Source: Rhizobium sp. N324 (GTDB taxonomy: Bacteria; Pseudomonadota; Alphaproteobacteria; Rhizobiales; Rhizobiaceae). Taken from it: a stretch of DNA of 64,000 nucleotides. Where the stretch lies: NCBI RefSeq assembly GCF_001664485.1, contig NZ_CP013630.1, forward strand, positions 3,475,001 through 3,539,000, given 5' to 3'. Shown here piece by piece: positions 1 through 8,779 of this stretch. The notes beneath the pieces were generated by a model. The model ran no database searches. It was not told where the DNA came from and saw only the letters and a list, made by a program, of their open reading frames with translations. Every line of letters begins with the position of its first letter. Position 1 is the stretch's first letter. The position numbers were made by a program, and so were the translations under genes.

Positions 1-19
1 GCGTCTCGTGGGGCACGTC

Positions 20-46
20 CCCTCTCCCCGTAAAACGGGGAGAGGG
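20..46. repeat. Perfect inverted repeat (GC-rich hairpin)
   Basis: An 11-bp perfect stem (CCCTCTCCCCG / CGGGGAGAGGG) flanks a TAAAA loop. It lies outside any gene. It may be a terminator for a gene left of the window or a dispersed GC-rich palindrome; no T-run follows it on either side, so I favour a palindromic repeat. Confidence 0.6.
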
Positions 47-92
47 CTAGAGTGAGGGGCAAGCGTCTGGCGCGAAGTGGGCGGCTGTGCGG

Positions 93-310
93 CGGTTCGG
101 AGCGTTTGCGAGCCCCCTCCCCAACCCCTCCCCACAGGTGGGAGGGGCTAACCTGCCGCACTGTTTGCGATAACTCACCGAAACAATTTGTGGGACGGTC
201 TCAGCCAGTGAGACCTCCCCTTTTCCGTCGCCGTCGGAGCAACGGGTTAAGCCCCGCGCCCTTGTGGGGAGGGGTTGGGGAGGGGTTTTGGCACCTACTC
301 CCCGCCCTCC
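93..310. repeat. ~218 bp MITE-like repeat, copy A
   Basis: This stretch is repeated at 434-651 with scattered substitutions and almost no gaps. Both copies start with GCGGTTCGGAG and carry CCCAACCCCTCCCCACAGG near one end and its near inverse CTTGTGGGGAGGGGTTGGGG near the other, so the element could fold into a long stem. The core contains GGGACGGTCTCAGCCAGTGAG. There is no open frame with coding character. The pattern (short, non-coding, inverted termini, two copies) suggests a miniature mobile or mosaic element. Confidence 0.7.
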
Positions 311-433
311 TGTGCTCGTCACAGGAATGAAGGAGCAAGAGGAGGTGCGACCTGCCCATTGTTGCTGAAGGATGTGGTGTGGATGGGCGGCTCAAGGCTG
401 AGAGCCGCAGCGTACTGGGGCGGCTTGGACTGA

Positions 434-651
434 AGCGGTTCGGAGGGTTTGGAAGACCCCACCCCAACCCCTCCCCACAGGTGGGAGGAGCTAACCTGCC
501 GCGGCGCTTGCGATAACTTTGACCGAACAATTTATGGGACGGTCTCAGCCAGTGAGGCCTCTCCGGTTGGTCGCCGTCGGGGCAACGGGTTAAGCCCCGC
601 CCCCTTGTGGGGAGGGGTTGGGGAGGGGCTTTGGCGCTACTCTCCGCCCTG
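434..651. repeat. ~218 bp MITE-like repeat, copy B
   Basis: This is the second copy of the element at 93-310. Its right end runs into the 3' end of the ROK regulator gene (stop at 637-639), so the last codons of that gene lie within repeat-derived sequence. About 120 bp of unrelated DNA separate the two copies. Confidence 0.7.
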
Positions 652-1857
652 CACCCCCGAAATCACGATATCCTGGTCGATCACCGACAGTGCCCGGTTG
701 AGATGCCCCTCGAAGACGAGGATGGGTTCGTCGGCGACGACGCGGATTTCCGGCATGCCTTCCATGCGGACGATATGGGACTGTCCCAGCCCTTCTTCGA
801 TACCCTGGCGCAACAGGTCGTAATAGCGGGTGCCGGGGCCGGTGATGGCGATGGGCATGCGCTCGGTGAGGCTGAGCATGCGCGACAGGCCGTTGCCGAG
901 GGCGAGGCCCGCCTGGCGGAAGGCGATGGTGGAGGTGCGGTGGCCCTGGCGGGCTTTGGCGGCGATTTTGTCGAGTTCGGTGACGGGGACGAATTTTGCC
1001 GGGATCGTATCGAGGGGCACTTCGAAGGCGCTGCGCAGGATGGCGTAGAAGCCGGCATAGGCCTCGATGCAGCCGCGGGTGCCGCAGCGACAGAGGCCGC
1101 CACCCGCCATATGCAGCATGTGGCCGAAATTCGGCGCCGAGATCTCCTGTGTCTGGCCGCCGCGCCTGACGATGCCGAGGCCGATGCTGTGGCCGAGCGA
1201 GAGTGCGGCGAGCGAGCGGAAATCGGCGCCCTTGACGATCTCCTCCCGGGCGCCGAGGGCGGCGGCGACCAGCAGGGTTTCGTTGTCGAGGATGACCTTG
1301 GCCTGCCAATCCGGCCGGAGCGCCGATTCGAAATCGATCTGATCGCTGCCGAAGATCGGCGACCACAGAAGGACCGGCTCGGTTGAGTTGACCAGCCCCT
1401 TGCTGCTGATCGAGATCAGCAGCACTTTTTCCTGGGAAATCCTGGAGCGCTCGAGAATGCGCGACAGCCCGGCGCGCACGCCTGCGACGAAACGGGCGGC
1501 CCCTGCGGGATCATGCGAGCGCTCCTCGCTGAAACGGTCGATCAGTTTGCCGGCATAATCCACAAGCGAATATTGCACCGCATCGGACGAGATGATGACG
1601 ACGATGAGATAGCCGCAATCGCGGCGCTGGCGCAGCAGCACGCGCGGCCGGCCGCGGCCGCTGGCCGCCTGCTGCTCGGATTTTTCGATGATATGGGCGC
1701 GTTCCAGATCGGCGGTGATCGCCGAGATGGTGGCCGAGGAAAGGCCGGTGAAATCGGATATTTCGGTATGGGCAAGCGCGCCGTGACGGCGCAGCACGGA
1801 CAGCACGAGCACGCTGTTTCTCTGCCGGACCAGCTCCGTGCTCGACTTGGTCAGCAT
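637..1857 (-). CDS. ROK-family transcriptional regulator (XylR/NagC type), likely repressor of the xylose operon
   Basis: 406 residues. The N-terminus (about 10-75) is a winged helix-turn-helix (TEISDFTGLSSATISAITAD), followed by a ROK sugar-kinase-like fold. The ROK zinc-binding signature CxCGxxGCxE is present as CRCGTRGCIE near residue 255. The phosphate-binding DxGGT motif of true ROK kinases is absent, so this is a regulator, not a kinase. It is divergent from xylF, and a perfect 19-bp palindrome lies in the shared intergenic region. By analogy to XylR/NagC proteins it would bind xylose or a relative and release the operator; the ligand is inferred from the neighbours. The C-terminal codons overlap repeat copy B. 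Confidence 0.88.
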   Translation of the reverse strand: MLTKSSTELVRQRNSVLVLSVLRRHGALAHTEISDFTGLSSATISAITADLERAHIIEKSEQQAASGRGRPRVLLRQRRDCGYLIVVIISSDAVQYSLVDYAGKLIDRFSEERSHDPAGAARFVAGVRAGLSRILERSRISQEKVLLISISSKGLVNSTEPVLLWSPIFGSDQIDFESALRPDWQAKVILDNETLLVAAALGAREEIVKGADFRSLAALSLGHSIGLGIVRRGGQTQEISAPNFGHMLHMAGGGLCRCGTRGCIEAYAGFYAILRSAFEVPLDTIPAKFVPVTELDKIAAKARQGHRTSTIAFRQAGLALGNGLSRMLSLTERMPIAITGPGTRYYDLLRQGIEEGLGQSHIVRMEGMPEIRVVADEPILVFEGHLNRALSVIDQDIVISGVQGGE

Positions 1858-1890
1858 GAATGCCGCCCTCTCCCCTATTCAATCGTTAGA

Positions 1891-1935
1891 GCATGTTGTT
1901 CGCCCGAAAACCGCTCAGACTTTTCGGCATCATGC
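1891..1935. repeat. RIME-like palindromic element (imperfect)
   Basis: GCATG at one end pairs with CATGC at the other, with inner arms CCCGAAAA / TTTTCGG. The layout resembles the elements at 37146-37185 and 37369-37413, the GCATG-(A)CCGC-TTTCGGG-CATGC type scattered between rhizobial genes. Confidence 0.5.
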
Positions 1936-2007
1936 TTCTCTCCGCCCTCGCTTCCACTGCATCGCCAACCGCCGTTCCGCAAGGAAAAATAAGCTGACGG
2001 CCCAGTG

Positions 2008-2036
2008 TTGACAGCCGAAAAAATCTCTGACATCAA
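2008..2036 (+). promoter_or_regulatory. Candidate promoter of xylFHG
   Basis: TTGACA at 2008-2013 is a consensus -35 box. The -10 box 17 bp later (CATCAA) is weak. It lies just upstream of the palindrome at 2038-2056 and about 105 bp before the xylF start. Confidence 0.5.
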
Positions 2037-2037
2037 A

Positions 2038-2056
2038 TTTCTCGACTGTCGAGAAA
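2038..2056. promoter_or_regulatory. Perfect 19-bp palindromic operator candidate
   Basis: TTTCTCGACTGTCGAGAAA is perfectly symmetric about T2047. Its position just after the -10 region would let a bound ROK protein block transcription start. A related half-site (CCTCGACAG) follows at about 2071-2079. Binding by the adjacent regulator is inferred. Confidence 0.7.
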
Positions 2057-2141
2057 ATAATCCGAATTTCCCTCGACAGCTTTTCGCGGTGGCCGGAGGA
2101 AGCATGGGCTGGGCCGGTCGCAACTCACTCGGGAGGATAGT

Positions 2142-3182
2142 ATGAAGTCTATTTTGAAATTGATGGCAGGCGCGGCCATTCTCGTTTCCGTGCATACGGC
2201 GGCCATGGCTGCCGATCTCGTCGTCGGCGTTTCCTGGTCGAATTTCCAGGAAGAGCGCTGGAAGACCGACGAAGCCGCGATCAAGAAGGCTCTCGAAGCC
2301 AAGGGCGCCAAGTATATTTCCGCTGACGCGCAGTCTTCGGCCGCCAAGCAGCTGACCGACGTCGAATCGCTGATTTCGCAGGGCGCCAACGCGCTGATCA
2401 TTCTCGCCCAGGATTCCGACGCCATCGGCCCGGCGATCGAAAAGGCCGCTGCCGAAGGCATCCCGGTCGTCGGCTACGACCGCCTGATCGAAAATCCGGC
2501 TGCCTTCTACATCACCTTCGACAACAAGGAAGTCGGCCGCCTGCAGGCCGAAGGCGTCTTCAAGGCGAAGCCCGAAGGCAACTACGTCTTCATCAAGGGC
2601 TCATCCTCAGACCCGAATGCAGACTTCCTGTTCTCCGGCCAGCAGGAAGTGCTGAAGGCCGCGATCGACGCCGGCAAGATCAAGAACGTCGGCGAAGCCT
2701 ATACGGACGGCTGGCTGCCTGAGAATGCGCAGCGCAACATGGAGCAGTTCCTGACCGCCAACAACAACAAGGTTGACGCTGTCGTTGCTTCGAACGACGG
2801 CACGGCCGGCGGCGCGATCGCAGCGCTCGACGCCCAGGGCCTTGCCGGCTCCGTTCCGGTTTCCGGCCAGGACGGCGACAAGGCGGCGCTGAACCGCATC
2901 GCGCTCGGCACGCAGACGGTTTCCGTCTGGAAGGACAGCCGCGAACTCGGCACCCGCGCGGCCGAAATCGCTCTCGACCTCGCCGGCGGCAAGGACATGA
3001 GCAAGATCGACGGCGCCCAGGCTTTCAAGGGCGGCCCGAAGGGCGTGGAAATGCAGTCGGTCTTCCTGAAGCCGCAGGCGATCACCAAGGAAAACCTGAA
3101 CGTCGTCATCGACGCCGGCTGGATTTCCAAGGCTGAGGCCTGCCAGGGCGTCAAGGCCGACACCGTCGCTGCCTGCAAGTAA
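2142..3182 (+). CDS. xylF: D-xylose ABC transporter, periplasmic binding protein XylF
   Basis: 346 residues with a cleavable signal peptide (about 1-24, ending AMAA). The mature part is a CUT2-type periplasmic binding protein. Several blocks match E. coli XylF as I recall it: GYDRLI near 115, [37 protein letters not shown] near 205-230, and SGQDGD. It would deliver D-xylose to XylH/XylG. A ribosome-binding stretch (GGGAGG) precedes the ATG. It is first in a plus-strand operon with xylH and xylG, and a GC-rich stem-loop follows the stop, as is common for binding-protein genes made in excess over the membrane components. Confidence 0.93.
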   Translation: MKSILKLMAGAAILVSVHTAAMAADLVVGVSWSNFQEERWKTDEAAIKKALEAKGAKYISADAQSSAAKQLTDVESLISQGANALIILAQDSDAIGPAIEKAAAEGIPVVGYDRLIENPAAFYITFDNKEVGRLQAEGVFKAKPEGNYVFIKGSSSDPNADFLFSGQQEVLKAAIDAGKIKNVGEAYTDGWLPENAQRNMEQFLTANNNKVDAVVASNDGTAGGAIAALDAQGLAGSVPVSGQDGDKAALNRIALGTQTVSVWKDSRELGTRAAEIALDLAGGKDMSKIDGAQAFKGGPKGVEMQSVFLKPQAITKENLNVVIDAGWISKAEACQGVKADTVAACK

Positions 3183-3203
3183 GCACGCTTCGGACTGAAC
3201 TGC

Positions 3204-3238
3204 CGGCGCCGCAGCGGAGAGACCGTTGCGGCGCCGGA
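3204..3238 (+). promoter_or_regulatory. Intercistronic stem-loop between xylF and xylH
   Basis: CCGGCGCCGCA (3204-3214) pairs perfectly with TGCGGCGCCGG (3228-3238), an 11-bp stem with a 13-nt loop and no T-run. It probably stabilises or partly attenuates the transcript, raising xylF over xylH/xylG; this role is inferred from similar transport operons. Confidence 0.65.
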
Positions 3239-3440
3239 TGCGGATGCGAACTCCAAGGATGCAGTTCCTCCGCCCCGCCGCACCATCGCGGACCTGCATT
3301 CCCTGCCGGAAGGGTGTCGCGACGCCACGCCACGGTTTCCGGAAGCATCGCGATGGTCAGTTGAAGAACAGACGATGACGCCGCCAAGTTTCGGGCACGC
3401 CGGCGCACCCGTCCAAACATAATGGGGGAACGGCAAACCC

Positions 3441-4754
3441 ATGGCCGAAATGGTAAAATCAACAGCATCAAGCGGACCGCGAACGGCGGAAGCCAATCCG
3501 GTGACCCGCTTCTTCCGCGCCACCGAGATCGACACGCGCCTGCTCGGCATGATCGGCGCGCTCATCATCATCTGGATCGGTTTCCACATCATCACCGGCG
3601 GCCTGTTCCTGACCCCGCGCAACCTCTGGAACCTCTCGGTCCAGACGACCGATATCGCGATCATGACCACGGGCATGGTGCTGATCATCGTCACCCGCAA
3701 CATCGATCTTTCCGTGGGATCCGTGCTCGGCCTCTGCGGCATGATCATGGGCGTGACCCAGGCAAAAATCCTGCCCGAATATATCGGCTTCGACAGCCCA
3801 TTCACCTGGGCGATCACCCTCATCATCGGCATTGCCGCCGGCTGCCTGATCGGCGCCTTCCAGGGCATCATCATCGCCTTCCTGAACGTTCCCTCCTTCA
3901 TCGTCACCCTCGGCGGCCTGCTGGTCTGGCGCGGCGCGACCTGGCTTGTGACCAGCGGCCAGACGGTTGCCCCCATGGACCAGACTTTCCGCATCATGGG
4001 CGGCGGCGCGGAGGGCTCGATCGGCGCCACCTGGAGCTGGATCGTCGGCATCGCCGCCTGCCTGTTCGTCGTCGCCAGCATTGTCGGCTCGCGCCGGCAG
4101 CGGCGCCGCTTCGGCTTCCCGCGCCGGCCGATCTGGGCGGAATATTTCCTCGCTATCTTGAGCTGCGTGCTGATCCTCGGCGCGGTGTCGATCGCCAACA
4201 GCTATTACTGGCCGATCAACATCGCCAAGAAATATGCCGAGACCAACAATATCCCCTGGCCCGAAACCGGCCTGGATATTCCCTACGGCATCGCCGTACC
4301 GGTGCTGATCGCGATCGTCGTCGGCATCATCATGACCTTCATCGCCACCCGTCTGCGCTTCGGCCGCTATGTCTTCGCGATCGGCGGCAACCCCGAGGCG
4401 GCCGAACTCGCCGGCATCAAGACCCGCTGGGTGACGGTGCGCATCTTCGCGCTGATGGGCATCCTGGCGGCAATCGCGGCGGCGATTTCCACCGCCCGCC
4501 TCAACGCCGCGACCAACTCGCAGGGCACGCTCGACGAGCTTTACACCATCGCCGCCGCCGTGATCGGCGGGACCTCGCTGGCGGGCGGCACCGGCACGAT
4601 CGCCGGCGCCATGCTCGGCGCGCTGGTCATGCAATCGCTGCAATCCGGCATGGTCCTCGCGCATGTCGACACACCGCTGCAAAGCGTCGTCGTCGGCACC
4701 GTTCTCGTCGTGGCGGTCTGGCTCGACACCGTCTATCGCGCCCGTGCCAAGTGA
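3441..4754 (+). CDS. xylH: D-xylose ABC transporter permease XylH
   Basis: 437 residues with about ten hydrophobic segments. It belongs to the BPD_transp_2 (RbsC/XylH) family: the conserved [10 protein letters not shown] loop lies near residue 85, FVTLGGL-type sequence near 155, [15 protein letters not shown] near 315, and the C-terminal [17 protein letters not shown] block near 375. Its length suits XylH better than the ~330-residue ribose permeases, because of an extra loop around 215-275. The ATG is preceded by GGGGGAACGG about 10 nt upstream. It lies 258 bp after xylF and 14 bp before xylG. Confidence 0.92.
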   Translation: MAEMVKSTASSGPRTAEANPVTRFFRATEIDTRLLGMIGALIIIWIGFHIITGGLFLTPRNLWNLSVQTTDIAIMTTGMVLIIVTRNIDLSVGSVLGLCGMIMGVTQAKILPEYIGFDSPFTWAITLIIGIAAGCLIGAFQGIIIAFLNVPSFIVTLGGLLVWRGATWLVTSGQTVAPMDQTFRIMGGGAEGSIGATWSWIVGIAACLFVVASIVGSRRQRRRFGFPRRPIWAEYFLAILSCVLILGAVSIANSYYWPINIAKKYAETNNIPWPETGLDIPYGIAVPVLIAIVVGIIMTFIATRLRFGRYVFAIGGNPEAAELAGIKTRWVTVRIFALMGILAAIAAAISTARLNAATNSQGTLDELYTIAAAVIGGTSLAGGTGTIAGAMLGALVMQSLQSGMVLAHVDTPLQSVVVGTVLVVAVWLDTVYRARAK

Positions 4755-4768
4755 GAGGAGCCCTAGAC

Positions 4769-5551
4769 ATGGCTGATCAACGCACTCCCCTTGTGGAACT
4801 GAAAAACATCTCGATCTCCTTCGGCGGCATCCACGCCGTGGACAATGCCTCCGTCGATCTCTACCCCGGCGAAGTGGTCGCCCTTCTCGGCCACAACGGT
4901 GCCGGCAAATCGACGCTGATCAAGATCCTCTCCGGCGCCTATAAGCGCGATAGCGGCGATATCCTGATCAACGGCGAGCCGGCCGACATCCGCAACCCGC
5001 GCGACGCCAAGAAATACGGCATCGAGACGATCTACCAGACGCTGGCCGTCGCCGACAATGTCGACGCCGCCGCCAACCTCTATCTCGGCCGCGAGCTGAA
5101 GACCCGCTGGGGCACGCTCGACGACGTGGCGATGGAGGCCTCGGCCCGCGAAGTGATGGGGCGGCTCAACCCCAACTTCAAGCGCTTCAAGGAGCCGGTG
5201 AAAGCGCTTTCGGGCGGCCAGCGGCAATCGGTGGCGATCGCCCGCGCCATCCTCTTCAACGCCCGCATCCTGATCATGGACGAGCCGACGGCGGCACTCG
5301 GCCCCCAGGAGACGGCGCAGGTGGGCGAACTGATCAAGCAGCTGAAGAAGGAAGGCATCGGCATCTTCCTCATCAGCCACGACATCCACGACGTCTTCGA
5401 CCTCGCCGACCGCGTCTCGGTGATGAAGAACGGCCAACTAGTGGGCCACGCCCGCACCGAGGATGTGACCAAGGATGAAGTGCTCGGCATGATCATCCTC
5501 GGCAAGGTGCCGCCCAAGGCCATTCCCGGCCCCGGCGCCATGCAGATCTGA
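4769..5551 (+). CDS. xylG: Sugar ABC transporter ATP-binding protein XylG (half-size)
   Basis: 260 residues forming a single nucleotide-binding domain: Walker [10 protein letters not shown] near 38, signature LSGGQRQS near 148, Walker [12 protein letters not shown] near 166, and a switch histidine in LISHD. E. coli XylG and RbsA have two fused domains (~500 residues), so this is the half-size form seen in rhizobial CUT2 systems such as FrcA and would act as a homodimer. The ATG at 4769 was chosen because GAGAGGAG lies just upstream and xylH stops 14 nt before. It ends the operon, followed by an intrinsic terminator. Confidence 0.9.
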   Translation: MADQRTPLVELKNISISFGGIHAVDNASVDLYPGEVVALLGHNGAGKSTLIKILSGAYKRDSGDILINGEPADIRNPRDAKKYGIETIYQTLAVADNVDAAANLYLGRELKTRWGTLDDVAMEASAREVMGRLNPNFKRFKEPVKALSGGQRQSVAIARAILFNARILIMDEPTAALGPQETAQVGELIKQLKKEGIGIFLISHDIHDVFDLADRVSVMKNGQLVGHARTEDVTKDEVLGMIILGKVPPKAIPGPGAMQI

Positions 5552-5584
5552 GCCCCGCCAAGACGCCCTGCCCCCGACAACCCG

Positions 5585-5616
5585 CTCCGCCGCCCGCAAG
5601 GCCGGCGGAGTTTTTT
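5585..5616 (+). terminator. Rho-independent terminator of xylFHG
   Basis: CTCCGCCG (5585-5592) pairs with CGGCGGAG (5603-5610), directly followed by TTTTTT. It lies 34 bp after the xylG stop. Confidence 0.9.
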
Positions 5617-5757
5617 GTGCGCAGCGCGGGAGCTGACGAATAAAAACACCCTGCAAACCGCAAGCATCGGTATTTCTGAGAAATTCGCGATTGAAGCCGG
5701 CCGCAAGCTAGGCTAAGAACCACCCATCGGACAGGCGATTCAAACCGCCTCAGGCAT

Positions 5758-5834
5758 GCACCCGTAGCTCAGCTGGATAGAGTGTTGGATTCCGATTCCA
5801 AAGGTCACAGGTTCGAATCCTGTCGGGTGCGCCA
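5758..5834 (+). tRNA. tRNA-Arg (anticodon CCG)
   Basis: A complete cloverleaf of 77 nt including the encoded CCA. The acceptor stem is GCACCCG/CGGGTGC, the D-arm GCTC/GAGT, the anticodon stem TTGGA/TCCAA around loop TTCCGAT, and the T-arm ACAGG-TTCGAAT-CCTGT. The anticodon CCG reads the arginine codon CGG. Accessory-looking DNA begins immediately downstream, which fits tRNA genes as insertion hotspots, but I saw no duplicated 3' end marking an attachment site. Confidence 0.97.
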
Positions 5835-6065
5835 CCGACCCCAATGCAGTGAAGCTCAAAACATCTAAGCTTCCAAGACCTTAGCAACAGCTCGTTACTT
5901 CACGGCTATTGCACAAGGGTTGGACACATACGATGGCAGGATTGAGGTTGCATGCAGCGAAGACCATCAGACATCTACGAGTTCCGCTGACGGCTGCCCA
6001 AGTGCTCGCCAGTAAGCCTGCTCCGAGCCACCTTTCCGGCGTGCTCTCCGAGTTCATGCGGACGC

Positions 6066-6488
6066 ATGACCAGAGGGGCCAAACGGCGGGACTTAGACAA
6101 GGCATGGCGCGTGGATGGTCTCTTCGAGCGGCTATCAATCTACTCACCGGAGCCACCGCTTCCCGCGTTGCGACCGCGCATTGTCCCCGCAGGTGCCGTG
6201 ATCTGCCGCAAGGGCGATATTGGCAATCAGATGTTCTTCATTGTCGAGGGGCGGGTCACCGTGGCGACACCTGACCATCCAGTGGAACTCGGTGCCGGAA
6301 ACTTCTTTGGCGAGATGGCGCTCGTCAGTGGCGATCCTCGCTCAGCGACCGTCAGCGCAGCAACCGAGGTATCGCTGCTGTCGCTGTACGCCGTGGATTT
6401 CCAGATATTGTCGAGCAGTAGTCCGGAGATCGCGGAGACCATCCGCAAGACGGCGCTGGAGCGGCGGGGCGGGCCGCCGAAGGAATAA
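6066..6488 (+). pseudogene. Remnant of a cyclic-nucleotide-gated potassium channel (CNB domain only)
   Basis: 140 codons encode an almost complete cyclic-nucleotide-binding domain: VPAGAVICRKGD, MFFIVEGRVTVATP, the phosphate-binding cassette FFGEMALVSGDPRSATVSA, and the tail SSSPEIAETIRKTALERRG. These blocks closely match the C-terminus of the Mesorhizobium channel MlotiK1 as I remember it. The six-helix membrane part and pore are missing, and the helical linker before the domain is degraded. The DNA upstream (5835-6065) encodes nothing recognisable. I read it as a decayed 3' fragment next to the tRNA; an expressed free-standing CNB protein is less likely. Confidence 0.72.
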
Positions 6489-6833
6489 TCAAAGCCTGAT
6501 GGCTGCGGCATTGCCGCGGCCGGTGGAGGTGGCGCTTTGACCGGCTCATTGCGCAGAATAGCTGCGCTGGCCGCGGTCGTCGTGCTGTCGAGTAGCTTCG
6601 GTGGTAGCTGTCGGCCCGCCGGTCTGAAATGCGTGTTGGGGTCGCCTGTTCCGGGTTGTAGTTGGTTGCGCAGTGGCGTTGGCGCCCGGCCGATCCACGT
6701 CGGTCACCAGGCCGTCGGATCCGGTTGAATATCGCCTCTACAAGCTCATGCCAGTTAGTGGCGCTCGGGTTGCCATAACATCTCCGGCATGGCAGTGAGA
6801 AACAAAGAACAACAATTACACACTGTGTTGCTC
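6489..6833. other. Intergenic stretch without recognisable gene
   Basis: No frame here has a start, ribosome site and familiar sequence. A 63-codon frame at 6537-6728 begins hydrophobically but has no visible family. The right end (about 6770-6833) should hold the promoter of the LysR gene at 6834. Confidence 0.5.
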
Positions 6834-7742
6834 ATGACGACAACGATTAATTTCGCAGAGATGCAGGCATTCATCGCCGTTGTGACCGAGGGATCCTTTA
6901 CGGCCGCAGCGGGACGCCTCGACACGGACAAGGCACGAGTCAGCCGGACTGTTCGGCGCATGGAAGAAAAGCTCGGAGCTCGTCTCCTGAACAGATCGAC
7001 GCGGCATGTCAGCGTGACCGACGTCGGCCGGGATTATTTCGAAAGGGCTTCTTCGATACTGGCCGCCGCGCAAGCCGCCGAGGCTGCTGTGGCCCAGCAA
7101 GCGCAGGAACCGCAAGGACGGTTGAAAGTGACCGCTGGTGTAGAATTCGGGACTACCCAGGTCGACGCCTGGATCGCCGATTTTCTTCAGCGCTGGTCGA
7201 AGGTGTCGGTGGAAACCGAATACACGAACCGGATCATCGATCTCGTGCACGAGAGCTTCGACGTCGCCATCCGCATCGGAACTCTGCAGGATTCAGGCCT
7301 TTCAGCGCGGAAGCTGGGCGAGCTGTCCTATGGCCTGTATGCTTCATCGGAGTATCTGCGACATCGGCCGGACGTCCACGGCGTGGAAGACCTCGCCGAT
7401 CACGATCTGATAATGCACGTTCCTCGTGGGCGCCCTTCCTGGAGCCTGGTGAATGGCGATCAAATCGAAAAGATCACCCGGACGCCACGCTGCGTGGTCA
7501 ACAATACGATCACGGCGCGAAACCTCGCACTGTCGGGTTTGGGGATCGTCCAGCTTCCGCGGTATCTTGCGGATCCGCATGTGGCAAAGGGCGCATTGAC
7601 GGTGGTCCTGCCGGGCTGGGCACGCAGCACAGTCCCCGTTAATGCCGTCTTCGCCTCGACTAGATATATGGATCCCAAGGTGCGGGGCTTCATCGATCTC
7701 TGCCGCGAGGGGTTTAGAGCCGATATATCCCTCACAAATTGA
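6834..7742 (+). CDS. LysR-family transcriptional regulator (first of two paralogues)
   Basis: 302 residues. The N-terminal winged HTH reads EMQAFIAVVTEGSFTAAAGR and continues with DKARVSRTVRRMEEKLGARLLNRSTR; the rest is a LysR substrate-binding domain. I chose the ATG at 6834 rather than 6789 because MTTTINFAEM aligns with MTATIGFSEM of the second LysR (8780). It reads into an NADP-binding oxidoreductase gene 167 bp downstream, its likely target. Unusually for LysR genes, it lies in the same direction as that target instead of being divergent. Confidence 0.87.
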   Translation: MTTTINFAEMQAFIAVVTEGSFTAAAGRLDTDKARVSRTVRRMEEKLGARLLNRSTRHVSVTDVGRDYFERASSILAAAQAAEAAVAQQAQEPQGRLKVTAGVEFGTTQVDAWIADFLQRWSKVSVETEYTNRIIDLVHESFDVAIRIGTLQDSGLSARKLGELSYGLYASSEYLRHRPDVHGVEDLADHDLIMHVPRGRPSWSLVNGDQIEKITRTPRCVVNNTITARNLALSGLGIVQLPRYLADPHVAKGALTVVLPGWARSTVPVNAVFASTRYMDPKVRGFIDLCREGFRADISLTN

Positions 7743-7909
7743 GATCGCGTTGATTGTCGCCGTCGGGGACAACAGTCAGTTGCTCCATCTCGCACTGTTA
7801 TCTCTTTGAACAAATCCGCATCTCCAGTCGTGCCGCGGAACGGAAGACGTTCCCGCAGGTACCACGACATGTTGGCGGGCTTCCCGTCGTTCAGAGAGAG
7901 AAATCGCAA

Positions 7910-8713
7910 ATGACGCAGATAATTGGAATCATCGGCTCCGGCCTGGTAGGCAAGGCAGTCGCTCGCTTGGCTGTCGCCGCTGGCTACCACGTCGTGATCA
8001 GCAATTCCCGCGGGCCGGAAACACTCGTCGGACTCGTACAAGAGCTGGGCCCACTAGCCCGCGCCGGCACTGTCGAGGAAGCCATCGAGAGCGCGGATAT
8101 TGTCTCGATCGCGATCCCGTTGGCGACATTCGAGGCCCTGCCGACGGAGAACCTCGCGGGAAAGATCGTGCTCGACCAGACCAACTACTATCCCGGCCTG
8201 GGAGAGTTTCGCAGAGCCGATCTGGATAACGGCGAGCTGACATCCAGCGAACTCGTACAGCGGCACCTTCGGGACGCCAAGGTGGTCAAGGGCATCCACA
8301 ATCTCGGATGGATCCACATGGAAGGCAACGCTCGTCCAAAGGGCGATTCGCGCCGGACCACTCTCCCCATCGCAGGAGACGATGTATCCGCGAAGGATGC
8401 CGTCACTCGCTTCATTGAAAACATCGGCTACGACGTCGTCGATGCGGGGTCCCTCGCCGATAGCTGGCGGATCGAACCCAATACGTCGATCTACTTCACG
8501 CCCTACACGCCGGAAATTCCTGAGGGCCTGACGGAAGAAGAGGCGAAGAAGGTCTACAAACAGCCAGGCGAACCACTGTCGCCATCTGAGGCGCGGAAGC
8601 TCATCGAAACTGCCGAACGTCCCTCGCCGATCGGCGGGACGCTCGAATCCATGCCGCCGGTACATGTCGCGTTGTTCCTTGAACTCGCGAGCGGAGATAC
8701 GATCAAGAAGTAA
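7910..8713 (+). CDS. NAD(P)-binding oxidoreductase (F420-dependent NADP reductase-like)
   Basis: 267 residues. The N-terminal Rossmann motif GIIGSGLVGKAVARLA (GxGxxG) and HVVISNSRGPE are typical of the NADP_oxidored/F420 family, followed by KIVLDQTNYY and VVKGIHNLGW, the block corresponding to KAFNT in relatives. The ATG at 7910 is preceded by GAGAGAGAAA; upstream codons of the same frame look non-coding. The substrate is unknown; family members reduce small ketones, imines or NADP. A stem-loop at 8720-8741 ends the unit. A homologous enzyme lies at 9827. Confidence 0.8.
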   Translation: MTQIIGIIGSGLVGKAVARLAVAAGYHVVISNSRGPETLVGLVQELGPLARAGTVEEAIESADIVSIAIPLATFEALPTENLAGKIVLDQTNYYPGLGEFRRADLDNGELTSSELVQRHLRDAKVVKGIHNLGWIHMEGNARPKGDSRRTTLPIAGDDVSAKDAVTRFIENIGYDVVDAGSLADSWRIEPNTSIYFTPYTPEIPEGLTEEEAKKVYKQPGEPLSPSEARKLIETAERPSPIGGTLESMPPVHVALFLELASGDTIKK

Positions 8714-8719
8714 GGATTA

Positions 8720-8741
8720 GGGCGCCTGTTTTCGGGCGCCC
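8720..8741 (+). terminator. Stem-loop terminator candidate
   Basis: GGGCGCC (8720-8726) pairs with GGCGCCC (8735-8741) across a TGTTTTCG loop, starting 6 bp after the stop at 8713. The T-run is weak (CTTC). It separates the two LysR/oxidoreductase modules. Confidence 0.6.
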
Positions 8742-8779
8742 TTCACATTCCCGAGGTGATGTCTTTCGGAGATCCCCGC

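Noticed and set aside
47..530. Overlapping open frames on both strands at the left edge
   Set aside because: They lie inside the repeated GC-rich elements and have no start signal or family sequence.
590..1366. Overlapping frames on both strands over the ROK gene
   Set aside because: The ROK frame carries the HTH and zinc signature; the others are shadows.
2699..4198. 499-codon open frame on the minus strand through xylF and xylH
   Set aside because: It is antisense to two clear genes; composition is Arg/Met/Pro/Ser-rich as expected from GC-rich shadow frames, and no family sequence is present.
3422..4768. Long plus frame continuing upstream of xylG through xylH
   Set aside because: The part before 4769 is an out-of-frame read of xylH (Arg/His-rich); only the xylG portion is real.
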